A stretch of 64,000 nucleotides of DNA from Thioalkalivibrio sp. ALJ24 (GTDB taxonomy: Bacteria; Pseudomonadota; Gammaproteobacteria; Ectothiorhodospirales; Ectothiorhodospiraceae), in NCBI RefSeq assembly GCF_000377785.1, contig NZ_KB898726.1:27801-91800 (forward strand), read 5' to 3'. Positions within the stretch are counted from its first letter, which is position 1. Each line of letters opens with the position of its first letter. Shown piece by piece: positions 43,189-51,410 of this stretch. The position numbers were made by a program, and so were the translations under genes. Below the pieces are notes generated by a model. That model was not told the origin of the DNA and did not search any database. It worked only from the letters and a program-made list of their open reading frames with translations.

Positions 43189-44709
43189 TTACTGGCCCGC
43201 GAGCTCGCTGAAGGGCTGCATGGCCACCTGATCGTCGCTGCGGCCGTTCTCCAGTTGAGCGAACAGGACTTCGCCGATCTCGCGGAACTGCTCCAGCTCT
43301 TCGCCTTCCAGCGCGTCGCTTTCCGGAAGCTCCACCCGCATCGGATCCTTCGGCTGGCGGTTCACGTGGACCTCGTAGTGGAGGTGCGGGCCGGTACTGC
43401 GTCCGGTGTTGCCGGACAGTGCGATGCGGTCGCCGCGTTCGACTTCGTCGCCGGGGCTGACCAGGGCACGATCCAGGTGCAGATAGCGGGTGGAATAGCC
43501 CTGACCGTGCTCGATGACAATGAAGCGGCCAGCGTACTGGTCGTGTTCGACCCGCGTCACCCGGCCATCCGCCGGGGCCTGAATGGGCGTACCGATGGGC
43601 ATCGCGAAATCGGTGCCGTGATGCGGCGCGACGCGTCCGGTGACCGGATGGCGGCGCTGGGGGTCAAACGACGAACTGATGCGATAGTTGCCGGAGAACG
43701 GGCGCCGGTCGAACGGGGGTAGAAGGCTTTCACCGTCCTCGCGGTAGAAGCGATCGTTGACGTTGCGCGCGGCCTCTTCCTGGATGCGTTCACCGTTGTA
43801 TTCGAAGGCGAGCAGGCGCAGGTTGCGCGGCGTGTCATCACCCTCGATGGTTTCCTGTTCCACCAGCAGGGTGAACTCGTCCCCGGCACGCGCCTCCCGA
43901 CGTACCGGAAGGTGCCGGTCCATCAGCGCCGCGATCGCAGCCGCCGCACGCGGCGAGAGTTCGGTCTGGCGGGACAGGGCGGCCGAAATCGAGCCGTCGA
44001 TCTCGGCGCTGATGATCAAGTGCGAGGTCTCGCGGGCATTCTCGATCTCGTGGCGGTCGAAGTCCCAGCCGTCCTCCTCGCGCACCCATTCGTGACCGGA
44101 ACCATTGCGGCCCCACAGGCGCAGGCGGGTCAGATAGCCTTCGTCATCAACCTGCCACTCGAGCTCCTGTCCAGAACGAATGCGATTGAGGATCTCGGCG
44201 TTGTCGTCGTCGTCCAGCAGGCGGTAGAGGGTGGCCAGCGGCAGATCCCATTCGCGTTCCCACAGGCTGCTCAGCCGGTCGTCACTGCTCAGGGTGTGGC
44301 TCTCCCAGTCTTCCTCCTCTCCCAGTTCGGCTGTCTTGTCCGGCCCGTCGTCGTCCAGATCGAAGGTCTCGTAGGAGGTCGCGTCCTCGTCGAAACCCGT
44401 ACCGGCGCCCGCCGGGTCGTCGACCGGGGCATCCTCGCGGAGCGCGTCCTCCGCGAAGGCTACTTGCTGCGGTCCACCGGCGGGTGCCGGGTCATTCACC
44501 GGGAGGGCCGCAAGGCTGACCGGCTGTTCGGCGGCATACGGGGTGCCGTTGGCCGTGGACGCCGCCGAGGATACCGGAAGGGTGGAGATTTCGAGGGGCT
44601 GGGCCGCTTCCTGGGGTTTGGAAGCGAAGACCAGACCGGAACCTACCGCAAGGGCGAGGCCGGCCGTTCCCATGAAGCCGAGAGAGGTGAACCTGCGCTG
44701 ACCGTTCAT
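43189..44709 (-). CDS. M23 peptidoglycan endopeptidase (MepM-like)
   Basis: About 506 residues from the ATG at 44709. The N-terminal helix (FMGTAGLALAVGSGLVFAS) is a signal or anchor. A disordered acidic segment (about 30-150), a LysM/OapA-like region and the C-terminal LytM domain follow. The zinc ligands are in HHGTDFAMP and HLHYEVHV. Such enzymes cut peptide cross-links in the periplasm. A further in-frame ATG at 44817 forms an ATGA with the permease stop, which would suggest coupling. However, the promoter at 44737-44764 lies inside that extension, and the added basic residues precede a normal signal, so the shorter start is preferred. Confidence 0.85.
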   Translation of the reverse strand: MNGQRRFTSLGFMGTAGLALAVGSGLVFASKPQEAAQPLEISTLPVSSAASTANGTPYAAEQPVSLAALPVNDPAPAGGPQQVAFAEDALREDAPVDDPAGAGTGFDEDATSYETFDLDDDGPDKTAELGEEEDWESHTLSSDDRLSSLWEREWDLPLATLYRLLDDDDNAEILNRIRSGQELEWQVDDEGYLTRLRLWGRNGSGHEWVREEDGWDFDRHEIENARETSHLIISAEIDGSISAALSRQTELSPRAAAAIAALMDRHLPVRREARAGDEFTLLVEQETIEGDDTPRNLRLLAFEYNGERIQEEAARNVNDRFYREDGESLLPPFDRRPFSGNYRISSSFDPQRRHPVTGRVAPHHGTDFAMPIGTPIQAPADGRVTRVEHDQYAGRFIVIEHGQGYSTRYLHLDRALVSPGDEVERGDRIALSGNTGRSTGPHLHYEVHVNRQPKDPMRVELPESDALEGEELEQFREIGEVLFAQLENGRSDDQVAMQPFSELAGQ

Positions 44710-44736
44710 GGACAACGTTCCGTTTGGACTTGTGGC

Positions 44737-44764
44737 TTTATACCATGATTTGCTGCGCGGTGAA
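44737..44764 (-). promoter_or_regulatory. extended -10 promoter for the M23 peptidase
   Basis: On the minus strand TTCACC (44764-44759), a 16-base spacer ending TGG, then TATAAA (44742-44737) gives an extended -10 (TGnTATAAA). Transcription would begin about 23-28 bases before the ATG at 44709. Confidence 0.55.
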
Positions 44765-44813
44765 CCCGTGGCATGGATCCGTCGATTCTCGCGGTGTCGT
44801 TTGCCGAATGCCT

Positions 44814-45596
44814 TCATGAGCGGATACCCGTTCCCCGATTCAGAAGCCACAGTGCGAGACCATAGAGCAAAACAATGAACACGGCGATGATCGCAAAAGA
44901 AGCGGTGACGGAAAAGTCACTGGTTCCCAGGCTGCCGTAGCGGAAGGCATCCACCATGTAAAAGATCGGATTCAGCATGGACGCGCCCTGCCAGAAGTCC
45001 GGCAGCAGGCTGATGGAGTAGAACACGCCCCCAAGATAAGTCAGAGGCGTGAGAATGAATGTAGGAATCAATGATATATCATCGAAAGTTCGAGCAAATA
45101 CGCCATTGATAAGCCCCGCGAGCGCAAACAGGATGGAGGTCAGCAGGACAACCCCCAGCATGACGACCGGGTTGTGAACGCTCAATGGAGAAAAGAACAT
45201 CGAGACAATCAGAACCGCAACCCCGACGGTAAGGCCGCGCGCGACGCCACCGAACACGAATCCCAGGATGATGATGCCGTTCGGCATCGGCGAGACCAGC
45301 ATCTCTTCGATATGACGCTGGAACTTCGATCCGAAGAATGATGAAACAACGTTGGAATAGCTGTTGGTGATAACGGCGAGCATGATCAGGCCGGGGACGA
45401 TGAAGTCCATGTAGCGGTAGCCTTCCATCTCCCCGATCCGCTCGCCGATCAGGCCGCCGAATATGATGAAATAGAGCGCGGTGGTAACCACCGGCGGGAG
45501 AACGGTCTGCACCCAGATTCTGGCAAAGCGCAGTATCTCCTTGATGACGATGGTACGCAGAGCGGTAGTCCACAGTCGCAGATCCGCCGCATTCAT
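44814..45596 (-). CDS. ABC-2 type transport permease (YadH-like)
   Basis: 260 residues with six membrane helices and the ABC-2 pattern, including LPPVVTTALYFIIFGGLIGERIG near residue 35 and LTPLTYLGGVFYSISLLP near 190. With the ATPase encoded directly upstream (4-base overlap) it forms an exporter of unknown substrate, possibly a lipid or polysaccharide. The second half of the gene has visibly lower GC and codons such as ATA and TCA not used by its neighbours. The stop overlaps an in-frame ATG of the M23 gene. Confidence 0.9.
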   Translation of the reverse strand: MNAADLRLWTTALRTIVIKEILRFARIWVQTVLPPVVTTALYFIIFGGLIGERIGEMEGYRYMDFIVPGLIMLAVITNSYSNVVSSFFGSKFQRHIEEMLVSPMPNGIIILGFVFGGVARGLTVGVAVLIVSMFFSPLSVHNPVVMLGVVLLTSILFALAGLINGVFARTFDDISLIPTFILTPLTYLGGVFYSISLLPDFWQGASMLNPIFYMVDAFRYGSLGTSDFSVTASFAIIAVFIVLLYGLALWLLNRGTGIRS

Positions 45597-46570
45597 GCCT
45601 GACCCTCCTGCCGGTCGCTGGCGCCGCCGCCCCCCGGGGTGAGCGTGCTGCTGGTTGTCTCGCTGCGGGTCATGCGCACGAACAGTTCCTCGAGGCGGTT
45701 GGCCTTGTTCCGCATGCTCTGCACACGGATTCCTTGCTGATCAAGTAGCTGGAAGAGATCATTCAGGTTCTGGTTGGAATGGATGTCGGCCTCCAGGGTC
45801 AGATCATCGATCCGGCGCAGCGGAATGGGGCCCCCTTCGGGCACGGCCAGCGGTGGTTCGGCCAGATCCAGCACCATGGTCTCGGTTTCCAGCTTCGCCA
45901 GCAGCTGCTTCATGGTGGTGTTTTCGATGATCCGGCCGTCGTCGATGATCGCGATGTTGCGGCACAGCGACTCGGCCTCCTCGAGGTAATGCGTGGTCAG
46001 GATGATGCTGCGCCCGTCCTCGTTGATCCCCTGGAGGAAGTCCCACATGGACCGGCGCAGTTCGATGTCGACACCCGCGGTGGGTTCGTCGAGAATCAGC
46101 AGGCGGGGTTCGTGCACCAGGGCCCGCGCGATCATCAGACGCCGCTTCATGCCGCCGGACAGCATTCGCGCCATGTCCTCGCGCTTGTCCCACAGACCGA
46201 GTTCGTTGAGATAGTGGCCCGCACGCTCCCAGGCTTCGCGCCGCGGGATCCCGTAGTAGCCGGCCTGGTTGACGACGATCTCGCCCACCGGCTCGAACTG
46301 GTTGAAGTTGAACTCCTGCGGGACGAGGCCGATCGAGCGCTTCACGCCGCGGGGGTCGCGGTCGAGGTCGTGGCCGAACACCCGGACCTCGCCGGCGGAC
46401 TTGTTCACCAGCGAGGTGATGATGCCGATGGTGGTGGACTTGCCCGCCCCGTTGGGGCCGAGCAGGGCGAAGAAGCTGCCCGGGGAGACCTCGAGGTCGA
46501 TACCCTTGAGCGCCTCGAAACCGTTGTTGTAGGTCTTGCGCAGCCCGCGGATTTCCAGTGCTGGCGTCAT
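45593..46570 (-). CDS. ABC transporter ATP-binding protein (YadG-like)
   Basis: 325 residues. Walker A LLGPNGAGKSTT (about 37-46), signature LSGGMKRRLMIARAL, Walker B LLILDEPTAGVD and the H-loop TTHYLEEAE are all intact. The C-terminal extension past residue 235 is common in the DrrA/YadG group. It powers the permease downstream. Its codon use and GC are like the rest of the window, in contrast with the permease. Confidence 0.93.
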   Translation of the reverse strand: MTPALEIRGLRKTYNNGFEALKGIDLEVSPGSFFALLGPNGAGKSTTIGIITSLVNKSAGEVRVFGHDLDRDPRGVKRSIGLVPQEFNFNQFEPVGEIVVNQAGYYGIPRREAWERAGHYLNELGLWDKREDMARMLSGGMKRRLMIARALVHEPRLLILDEPTAGVDIELRRSMWDFLQGINEDGRSIILTTHYLEEAESLCRNIAIIDDGRIIENTTMKQLLAKLETETMVLDLAEPPLAVPEGGPIPLRRIDDLTLEADIHSNQNLNDLFQLLDQQGIRVQSMRNKANRLEELFVRMTRSETTSSTLTPGGGGASDRQEGQA

Positions 46571-46662
46571 GCGGCGTTCCCTGTCGAGAAGTTGGGGCCG
46601 GGCGTGCCGGCTGCAGGTGGCGTTATTATGGGGGCTTTCCCGCGAGCATGAGGAAGCCCCCA

Positions 46663-48057
46663 GTGGAATCCGTTTTTGTTGCCGATGCCCCCGCCGCCGT
46701 TGATTTGATCCCGGTCACACCGCAGTCGCTGGAGACGGTCCTGGAAGAACGACCGGCTCGTTACCGGCGCTGGGTGCGCGCGATGGATTTTGCCGCCGAG
46801 GCGGGAGAACTGCTGCGGATTGCGGACGAGGCGGGAGATCTGGAAGCGGTGCTGGTCGGCCATCGCAGCGACGAGCCGCTGTGGATGCTGGCCGCGGCGG
46901 CAGAGGGCCTGCCGGGCGGGATCTACCGGCTGGATACGCAGGGTCTGGATGCCCCGACGCTGGAACGGGCGGCGGTCGGCTGGGGCCTGGGCCGTTATCG
47001 TTTCCGCCGCTACCGCACTGACAACAAGGTGGAAGACCGGGCGGCGCGCCTGCTGTGGCCGGAGGGGGTGGACCGAGAACGGGTCGTGGCGATGGTGGAG
47101 GCCATCGGGCACACCCGGGACCTGATCAACACTGCCCCGGCTGACCTTATGCCGGGAGAACTGGCCGCCGAGGCGACGCGTCTGGCCCGGGCGCATGGCG
47201 GTACGGCGAAGATCGAGGAGGATCCGCAGATCCTGGCGCGCGACTGGCCCTGCATTCACGCCGTTGGCCGCGCCAGCGAACATGCCTCGCGGGTGATCGA
47301 ACTGAGCTGGGGCCCGGAAGATGCTCCGTCGCTGGTGCTGGTGGGCAAGGGCGTCTGCTTCGATTCGGGCGGGCTCAACATCAAGCCCGACAGCGCGATG
47401 CGGCAGATGAAGAAGGACATGGGCGGGGCCGCGACCGTGCTCGGGCTGGCCGGACTGATCATGCGTACGGGGCTGGCGGTCCGCCTGACGGTACTGATCG
47501 GCGCGGTGGAAAACGCGGTGGGGTCGCGTTCCTTTCGCCCCGGGGACGTGCTCACCGCGCGCAGCGGCCGGACCATCGAGATCGACAATACCGATGCGGA
47601 AGGGCGGCTGGTGCTGGCCGACCTGCTGGACCGGGCACGCGAACTGGAGCCGGCGCTGGTGGCCGATTTCGCGACCCTGACCGGGGCCGCGCGGGTCGCC
47701 GTGGGGCACGAGATCGCGGCGTTCTTCGCCTCCGACGACGACTGGGCACGGGCCCTGGAAGAGCCGGCGGCGAGCTGGGACGATCCGGTCTGGCGTCTGC
47801 CGCTGCACGCGCCCTACCGGCACATGCTGGAGAGCGACGTGGCGGATGTCGTCAACGCCAGCGCGGGCGGGCAGGCCGGGGCGATCACCGCGGCGCTGTT
47901 CCTGCAGGACTTCGTGCCGGCCGACACCCCCTGGCTGCATTTCGACATCATGGCCTTCAACACGAGGGCACGGCCGGGGCGGCCGAAGGGTGGCGAGGCG
48001 CTGGGGCTGCGCGCGCTGTTCGGCGCGCTGGAGAAGCGCTTCGGCCGGACCGGATGA
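46663..48057 (+). CDS. M17 leucyl aminopeptidase family protein
   Basis: 464 residues from a GTG with aggaag six bases upstream; an ATG at 46648 would add five residues but has no ribosome site. The metal and catalytic motifs are VGKGVCFDSGGLNIKP (Lys and Asp), MKKDMGGA and the family signature NTDAEGRLVLAD with Arg. It removes N-terminal amino acids from peptides in the cytoplasm. The N-terminal domain is divergent from PepA, resembling the shorter PepA-like group. It converges on the glutamate dehydrogenase gene with 7 bases between stops. Confidence 0.9.
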   Translation: MESVFVADAPAAVDLIPVTPQSLETVLEERPARYRRWVRAMDFAAEAGELLRIADEAGDLEAVLVGHRSDEPLWMLAAAAEGLPGGIYRLDTQGLDAPTLERAAVGWGLGRYRFRRYRTDNKVEDRAARLLWPEGVDRERVVAMVEAIGHTRDLINTAPADLMPGELAAEATRLARAHGGTAKIEEDPQILARDWPCIHAVGRASEHASRVIELSWGPEDAPSLVLVGKGVCFDSGGLNIKPDSAMRQMKKDMGGAATVLGLAGLIMRTGLAVRLTVLIGAVENAVGSRSFRPGDVLTARSGRTIEIDNTDAEGRLVLADLLDRARELEPALVADFATLTGAARVAVGHEIAAFFASDDDWARALEEPAASWDDPVWRLPLHAPYRHMLESDVADVVNASAGGQAGAITAALFLQDFVPADTPWLHFDIMAFNTRARPGRPKGGEALGLRALFGALEKRFGRTG

Positions 48058-48064
48058 CCTCGAG

Positions 48065-49498
48065 TCAGATGACGTTGAGGTCGGGGCGCGCGCGGATGAT
48101 CTTGCGCAGTGCGATCAGGTAGGCCGCGGTGCGGTAGTCCAGTACCTGTCCGTTGCTCTCCACCTCGCGCACTTCCTGCATCTCGCTGAAGGCCTCGCGC
48201 ATGGTGTCGTCCAGCCCGGAGCGCACCAGATCGATCTCCTCGGCGCCGCGCACGATGGAGTCGCGCAGCCACTCGGGGACATCCTGGTTGGTCATCATCT
48301 CGATCGCACTGACGATGTGCTGGCCCTGCGCCTGATCGTAGCGGCGCTCCATGCGGCCGAAGCGGATGTGCTGGATGTTGCGCACCCACTCGAAGTAGGA
48401 CACCACCACGCCGCCGGCATTGACGAACACGTCGGGCAGCACCGTGATCCCGCGCTGTTGCAGGATGCGGTCGCCCTCAAAGGTGCAGGGGCCGTTGGCG
48501 GCCTCCGCGACCAGTCGCGCCCGGATCCGCGGGGCATTGTACTCGTGGATCGCCCCCTCCAGCGCGGCCGGGACCAGCACGTCGCAGTCCTCTTCCATCA
48601 GCCGGTTGCCGTCACGCTCGAAGCGCACGCCGGGGTAGCCGTCGAGGGTGCCGGTACGGTTGATGTAGTCGTGCACGGCGTCGACGTCGAGACCCTCTTC
48701 GGAATAGATCCCGCCGTCGCTCTTGATGATGCCGACGATGCGCGCGCCGTCATCCTGCTGCAGGAAATGGGCGAGGTGATAGCCCACGTTGCCGAAGCCC
48801 TGAACGATCACCCGCTGATCGCCCAGACCGCCCTGAAGACCCGCCTCGGCCACCGCGGCCTTCGACCGGAAGAAGGCCTGCAGCGCATACTGAACCCCAC
48901 GCCCGGTAGCCTCCAGCCGCCCCCGCATGCCGCCCAGATCCACCGGTTTGCCGGTGACGGCGGCGACGTGGTTGATGTCATCCGGGCGCTGCTGCCGGTA
49001 GGTGTCGGCGATCCACGCCATCTCCCGCTGCGAGGTGCCGACATCGGGGGCGGGCACGTTCTGCGCCGGGGAGACGTAGTCACGCTGGATCAGCTCGTGC
49101 GCGAAGCGGCGGGTAATGCGCTCCAGTTCGGACTCGCTGTACCTGCGCGGATCGATCCGCAGTCCGCCCTTGGAACCCCCAAAGGGGATGTCGATGATGG
49201 CGCACTTGTAGGACATCAGCGCGGCCAGGGCCTCGGCATGGGCCTGGTCCATGTTGGGGGCGAAGCGCATCCCGCCCTTGACCGGCAGGCGATGGGCCGA
49301 GTGCACCGCCCGCCAGCCGTGGAAGACCTCGACCCGGTCGCGGAACTGGATGGGAAAGGACACCTGGATGACCGAGTCACAGGTCTGCAGCCCCTCGCGA
49401 GCCCCTTCCGGGATCTCGAGGAAATTCATCGCGCGGTCGACCATGCGCGCCACGGTCTGCTGGAAGTCGTCGGTCTGCGGAGATACGGGAGGGGTCAT
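48065..49498 (-). CDS. Glu/Leu/Phe/Val-type dehydrogenase, probable glutamate dehydrogenase
   Basis: 477 residues. The glutamate-binding segment LPVKGGMRFAPNM and the catalytic lysine motif PFGGSKGGLRIDP are present, as are the NAD(P) loop VQGFGNVGYHLAHFL and AEAANGPCTFEGD. The length and sequence fit bacterial NAD- or NADP-dependent glutamate dehydrogenases that link 2-oxoglutarate to glutamate. Cofactor preference is not clear from the loop. The ATG at 49498 is preferred to one 39 bases upstream that lacks family similarity. Confidence 0.9.
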   Translation of the reverse strand: MTPPVSPQTDDFQQTVARMVDRAMNFLEIPEGAREGLQTCDSVIQVSFPIQFRDRVEVFHGWRAVHSAHRLPVKGGMRFAPNMDQAHAEALAALMSYKCAIIDIPFGGSKGGLRIDPRRYSESELERITRRFAHELIQRDYVSPAQNVPAPDVGTSQREMAWIADTYRQQRPDDINHVAAVTGKPVDLGGMRGRLEATGRGVQYALQAFFRSKAAVAEAGLQGGLGDQRVIVQGFGNVGYHLAHFLQQDDGARIVGIIKSDGGIYSEEGLDVDAVHDYINRTGTLDGYPGVRFERDGNRLMEEDCDVLVPAALEGAIHEYNAPRIRARLVAEAANGPCTFEGDRILQQRGITVLPDVFVNAGGVVVSYFEWVRNIQHIRFGRMERRYDQAQGQHIVSAIEMMTNQDVPEWLRDSIVRGAEEIDLVRSGLDDTMREAFSEMQEVREVESNGQVLDYRTAAYLIALRKIIRARPDLNVI

Positions 49499-49557
49499 TG
49501 CTGCGGTCCGTGACGGAAAACGGACGTGATTGTACACGCCGCCGCCGGGCGACTGGC

Positions 49558-49596
49558 AAAAAAAGGCCGAAGCGCCCGGCAGGAACGCTTCGGCCT
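49558..49596 (-). terminator. rho-independent terminator after the repeat protein
   Basis: On the minus strand AGGCCGAAGCG/CGCTTCGGCCT makes a perfect 11-bp stem with an 11-base loop, followed by seven T residues (49564-49558). It ends the 49643-49969 transcript just before the glutamate dehydrogenase start region. Confidence 0.9.
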
Positions 49597-49642
49597 GTCG
49601 ATCCGCGGGCCGGCCGGCGTGGCCGGCCCGGTCAGCGCGGGA

Positions 49643-49969
49643 TTACCAGTCCGGCGCGTCGTCTTCGTCCTCGTCGTCATCTTCTTCCTCGCCCATGGCT
49701 GCGCCACCCGCCGCGGCACCGTCGTCGGCCGGCGGGGCGCCGCCTTCCGCACCACCCGCTTCGGGGGCGCCACCCGCTTCGGGAGCACCGCCCGCTTCGG
49801 GGGCGCCGCCTGCTTCGGGAGCACCACCCGCCTCAGGGGCAGCTTCTTCGGCCGGCGGGGCACCGCCTTCCTCGGCTCCGCCGCCACCCATGGCGCCGGC
49901 CGTTCCCATCGAACCGATGGCGAACAGGGAAGACAGGGCAAAGGCGATGGCCGTCTTGCGATATTTCAT
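49643..49969 (-). CDS. secreted hexapeptide-repeat protein with acidic tail
   Basis: 108 residues. A clear Sec signal peptide (MKYRKTAIAFALSSLFAIGS, cleavage probably after GTAGA) is followed by Gly/Glu-rich sequence and five consecutive APEAGG repeats. A run of Asp/Glu comes next (EEEDDDEDEDD), and the protein ends DAPDW. The ATG has an AGGAG ten bases upstream. The mature protein is almost entirely Gly, Ala, Pro, Glu and Asp, with no Cys or aromatic residue before the last Trp. It is probably disordered and exported; a metal-binding, adhesive or surface role is conceivable. No family recognised. Confidence 0.8.
   Translation of the reverse strand: MKYRKTAIAFALSSLFAIGSMGTAGAMGGGGAEEGGAPPAEEAAPEAGGAPEAGGAPEAGGAPEAGGAPEAGGAEGGAPPADDGAAAGGAAMGEEEDDDEDEDDAPDW
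49752..49841. repeat. five 18-bp tandem repeats
   Basis: Five head-to-tail copies of ccrcccgcttcgggrgcr (consensus) begin at 49752, 49770, 49788, 49806 and 49824. Copies 1 and 3, and 2 and 4, are most alike, suggesting a 36-bp duplication step. They encode the APEAGG array on the minus strand. Confidence 0.88.
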
Positions 49970-50293
49970 CGTTAAAAACTCCTGGGGTTTGCAAGCTCTG
50001 GGTTTTGAAAGCTCTGCAGGCCCGCTGGAAACCGGGAGCCCGGAATCTCCAGCGTCTGCACCCGAATAGATTGCAGTGACCATGCCAGGATGGCTGGTCC
50101 GCTCATAAAGGGGCGAATATCAATGGTTTCTGCATCCCCCTGTGAAATGGTTCGCGGCGATGTTCCGCGGGTCGTCCGGACACAGCGGGTCACGCTGACC
50201 CGTGTCGCATTGCCACAAGCCCGGTCCGGCGTTGCTGGACTCCGGAACACTCCGGGGGGACCATATGCGCGTGCTCCCAGCCTTGTTTCCAGG
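49970..50293. other. intergenic region between the divergent repeat protein and dusA
   Basis: 324 bases. Two near-identical 17-base direct repeats (GGGGTTTGCAAGCTCTG at 49984-50000 and GGGTTTTGAAAGCTCTG at 50000-50016) lie just upstream of the repeat-protein ribosome site. A perfect palindrome sits at 50186-50202. No gene is visible; the open frame leading into dusA has no protein-like character before about 50294. Confidence 0.5.
50186..50202. promoter_or_regulatory. 17-bp perfect palindrome, possible operator
   Basis: CGGGTCA cgc TGACCCG is fully symmetric and has no T-tract, so it is more like a protein-binding site than a terminator. It is 92 bases before the dusA start and 217 before the divergent gene. 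Confidence 0.4.
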
Positions 50294-51385
50294 ATGCCCG
50301 ATGCCCGTCCCAGTCAGCGCGCAGCTCCTGCCGTGACCTACCGCGCGCCGGTGCCCGCCGAGGGGCAGGGGTCCTGTGCGGGCACGCACCCGCCCGGGCC
50401 GCAGCGCTTCTCCGTGGCACCGATGATGGACTGGACCGATCGCTGGTGCCGTCGTTTCCACCGGCTGCTGACCCGGCGGGCCCTGCTGTACACCGAGATG
50501 TTGCACGCGAACGCGGTGGTGCAGGGCGATCGCCGGCACCTGCTCGGATTCGCCGACATCGAACACCCGGTGGCGCTGCAGCTGGGCGGGTCCGAACCCG
50601 CCACCCTGGCGCAGGCCGCGCGTATCGGTGAGGACTTCGGTTACGACGAGATCAATCTGAACGTGGGCTGTCCGTCGGACCGGGTACAGTCGGGCGATTT
50701 TGGTGCCAGCCTGATGGCCACGCCCGAACGGGTCGCCAGGGCCGTGGAGGCCATGCAGGCGGCGGTGAACATCCCGGTGACGGTCAAGCATCGCATCGGG
50801 ATCGACGACCAGGACTCGGACGCCGATCTGCGCGCCTTCGTGCGCACCGTGGCGGATGCCGGTTGCCGGCATTTCATCGTGCACGCGCGCAAGGCCTGGC
50901 TGCAGGGGCTCAGCCCGAAGGACAACCGCGATGTTCCGCCGCTGGATTACGCCCGGGTCCATCGCCTCAAGGCCGAATTCCCGGACTGCGTGATCGTGCT
51001 GAACGGGGGCCTGGACGACGTGGCCGGCGCGCGGGAACACCTGGCCACGCTGGACGGGGTGATGTTCGGGCGCCATGCCTATCACCGGCCGTGGAGCCTG
51101 GCGGAGGTCGATCGGCTGTATTTCGGCGAGGCCTGGCGGCCGGAGCGTGCCGAGGTGGTGCGCGGGCTGCTGGACATGGCCGAAGCGATGCGCCGTGACG
51201 GCGTGCCGCTGGCGCGGCTGACCCGCCATGTGCTGGGGCTGTTCCACGGCGAGCCGGGTGCGCGTCAATGGCGCCGGATCCTGACCGAGGGCGCCCATCG
51301 CCCGGATGCCGGCCCCGAACTGATCGAGCGCGCGGCCGCGGCCTGTCCGGCGGCGCAGGGCGGGGCGCCCGCCACGTCCGACTGA
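50294..51385 (+). CDS. dusA: tRNA-dihydrouridine synthase A
   Basis: 363 residues from the ATG at 50294. The FMN TIM-barrel begins RFSVAPMMDWTDRWCRRF. The catalytic cysteine is in NVGCPSDRVQSGDFGASLM, and KAWLQGLSPKDNR is the DusA-specific signature, distinguishing it from DusB and DusC. It reduces U20/U20a in tRNA D-loops. The first 40 residues are variable, and the true start could be slightly downstream. It converges on roxA with a symmetrical hairpin between them. Confidence 0.9.
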   Translation: MPDARPSQRAAPAVTYRAPVPAEGQGSCAGTHPPGPQRFSVAPMMDWTDRWCRRFHRLLTRRALLYTEMLHANAVVQGDRRHLLGFADIEHPVALQLGGSEPATLAQAARIGEDFGYDEINLNVGCPSDRVQSGDFGASLMATPERVARAVEAMQAAVNIPVTVKHRIGIDDQDSDADLRAFVRTVADAGCRHFIVHARKAWLQGLSPKDNRDVPPLDYARVHRLKAEFPDCVIVLNGGLDDVAGAREHLATLDGVMFGRHAYHRPWSLAEVDRLYFGEAWRPERAEVVRGLLDMAEAMRRDGVPLARLTRHVLGLFHGEPGARQWRRILTEGAHRPDAGPELIERAAAACPAAQGGAPATSD

Positions 51386-51386
51386 C

Positions 51387-51405
51387 GGCGGTCTGGATGA
51401 CCGCC
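51387..51405. terminator. hairpin between convergent dusA and roxA
   Basis: GGCGGTC/GACCGCC, 7-bp perfect stem with a 5-base loop, exactly in the 25-base gap between two convergent stops. There is no T-tract on either strand, so termination strength is uncertain. Confidence 0.4.
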
Positions 51406-51410
51406 CGCTC

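Noticed and set aside
49752-49841. CRISPR-like array
   Set aside because: Units are contiguous 18-mers without spacers and encode an in-frame protein repeat.
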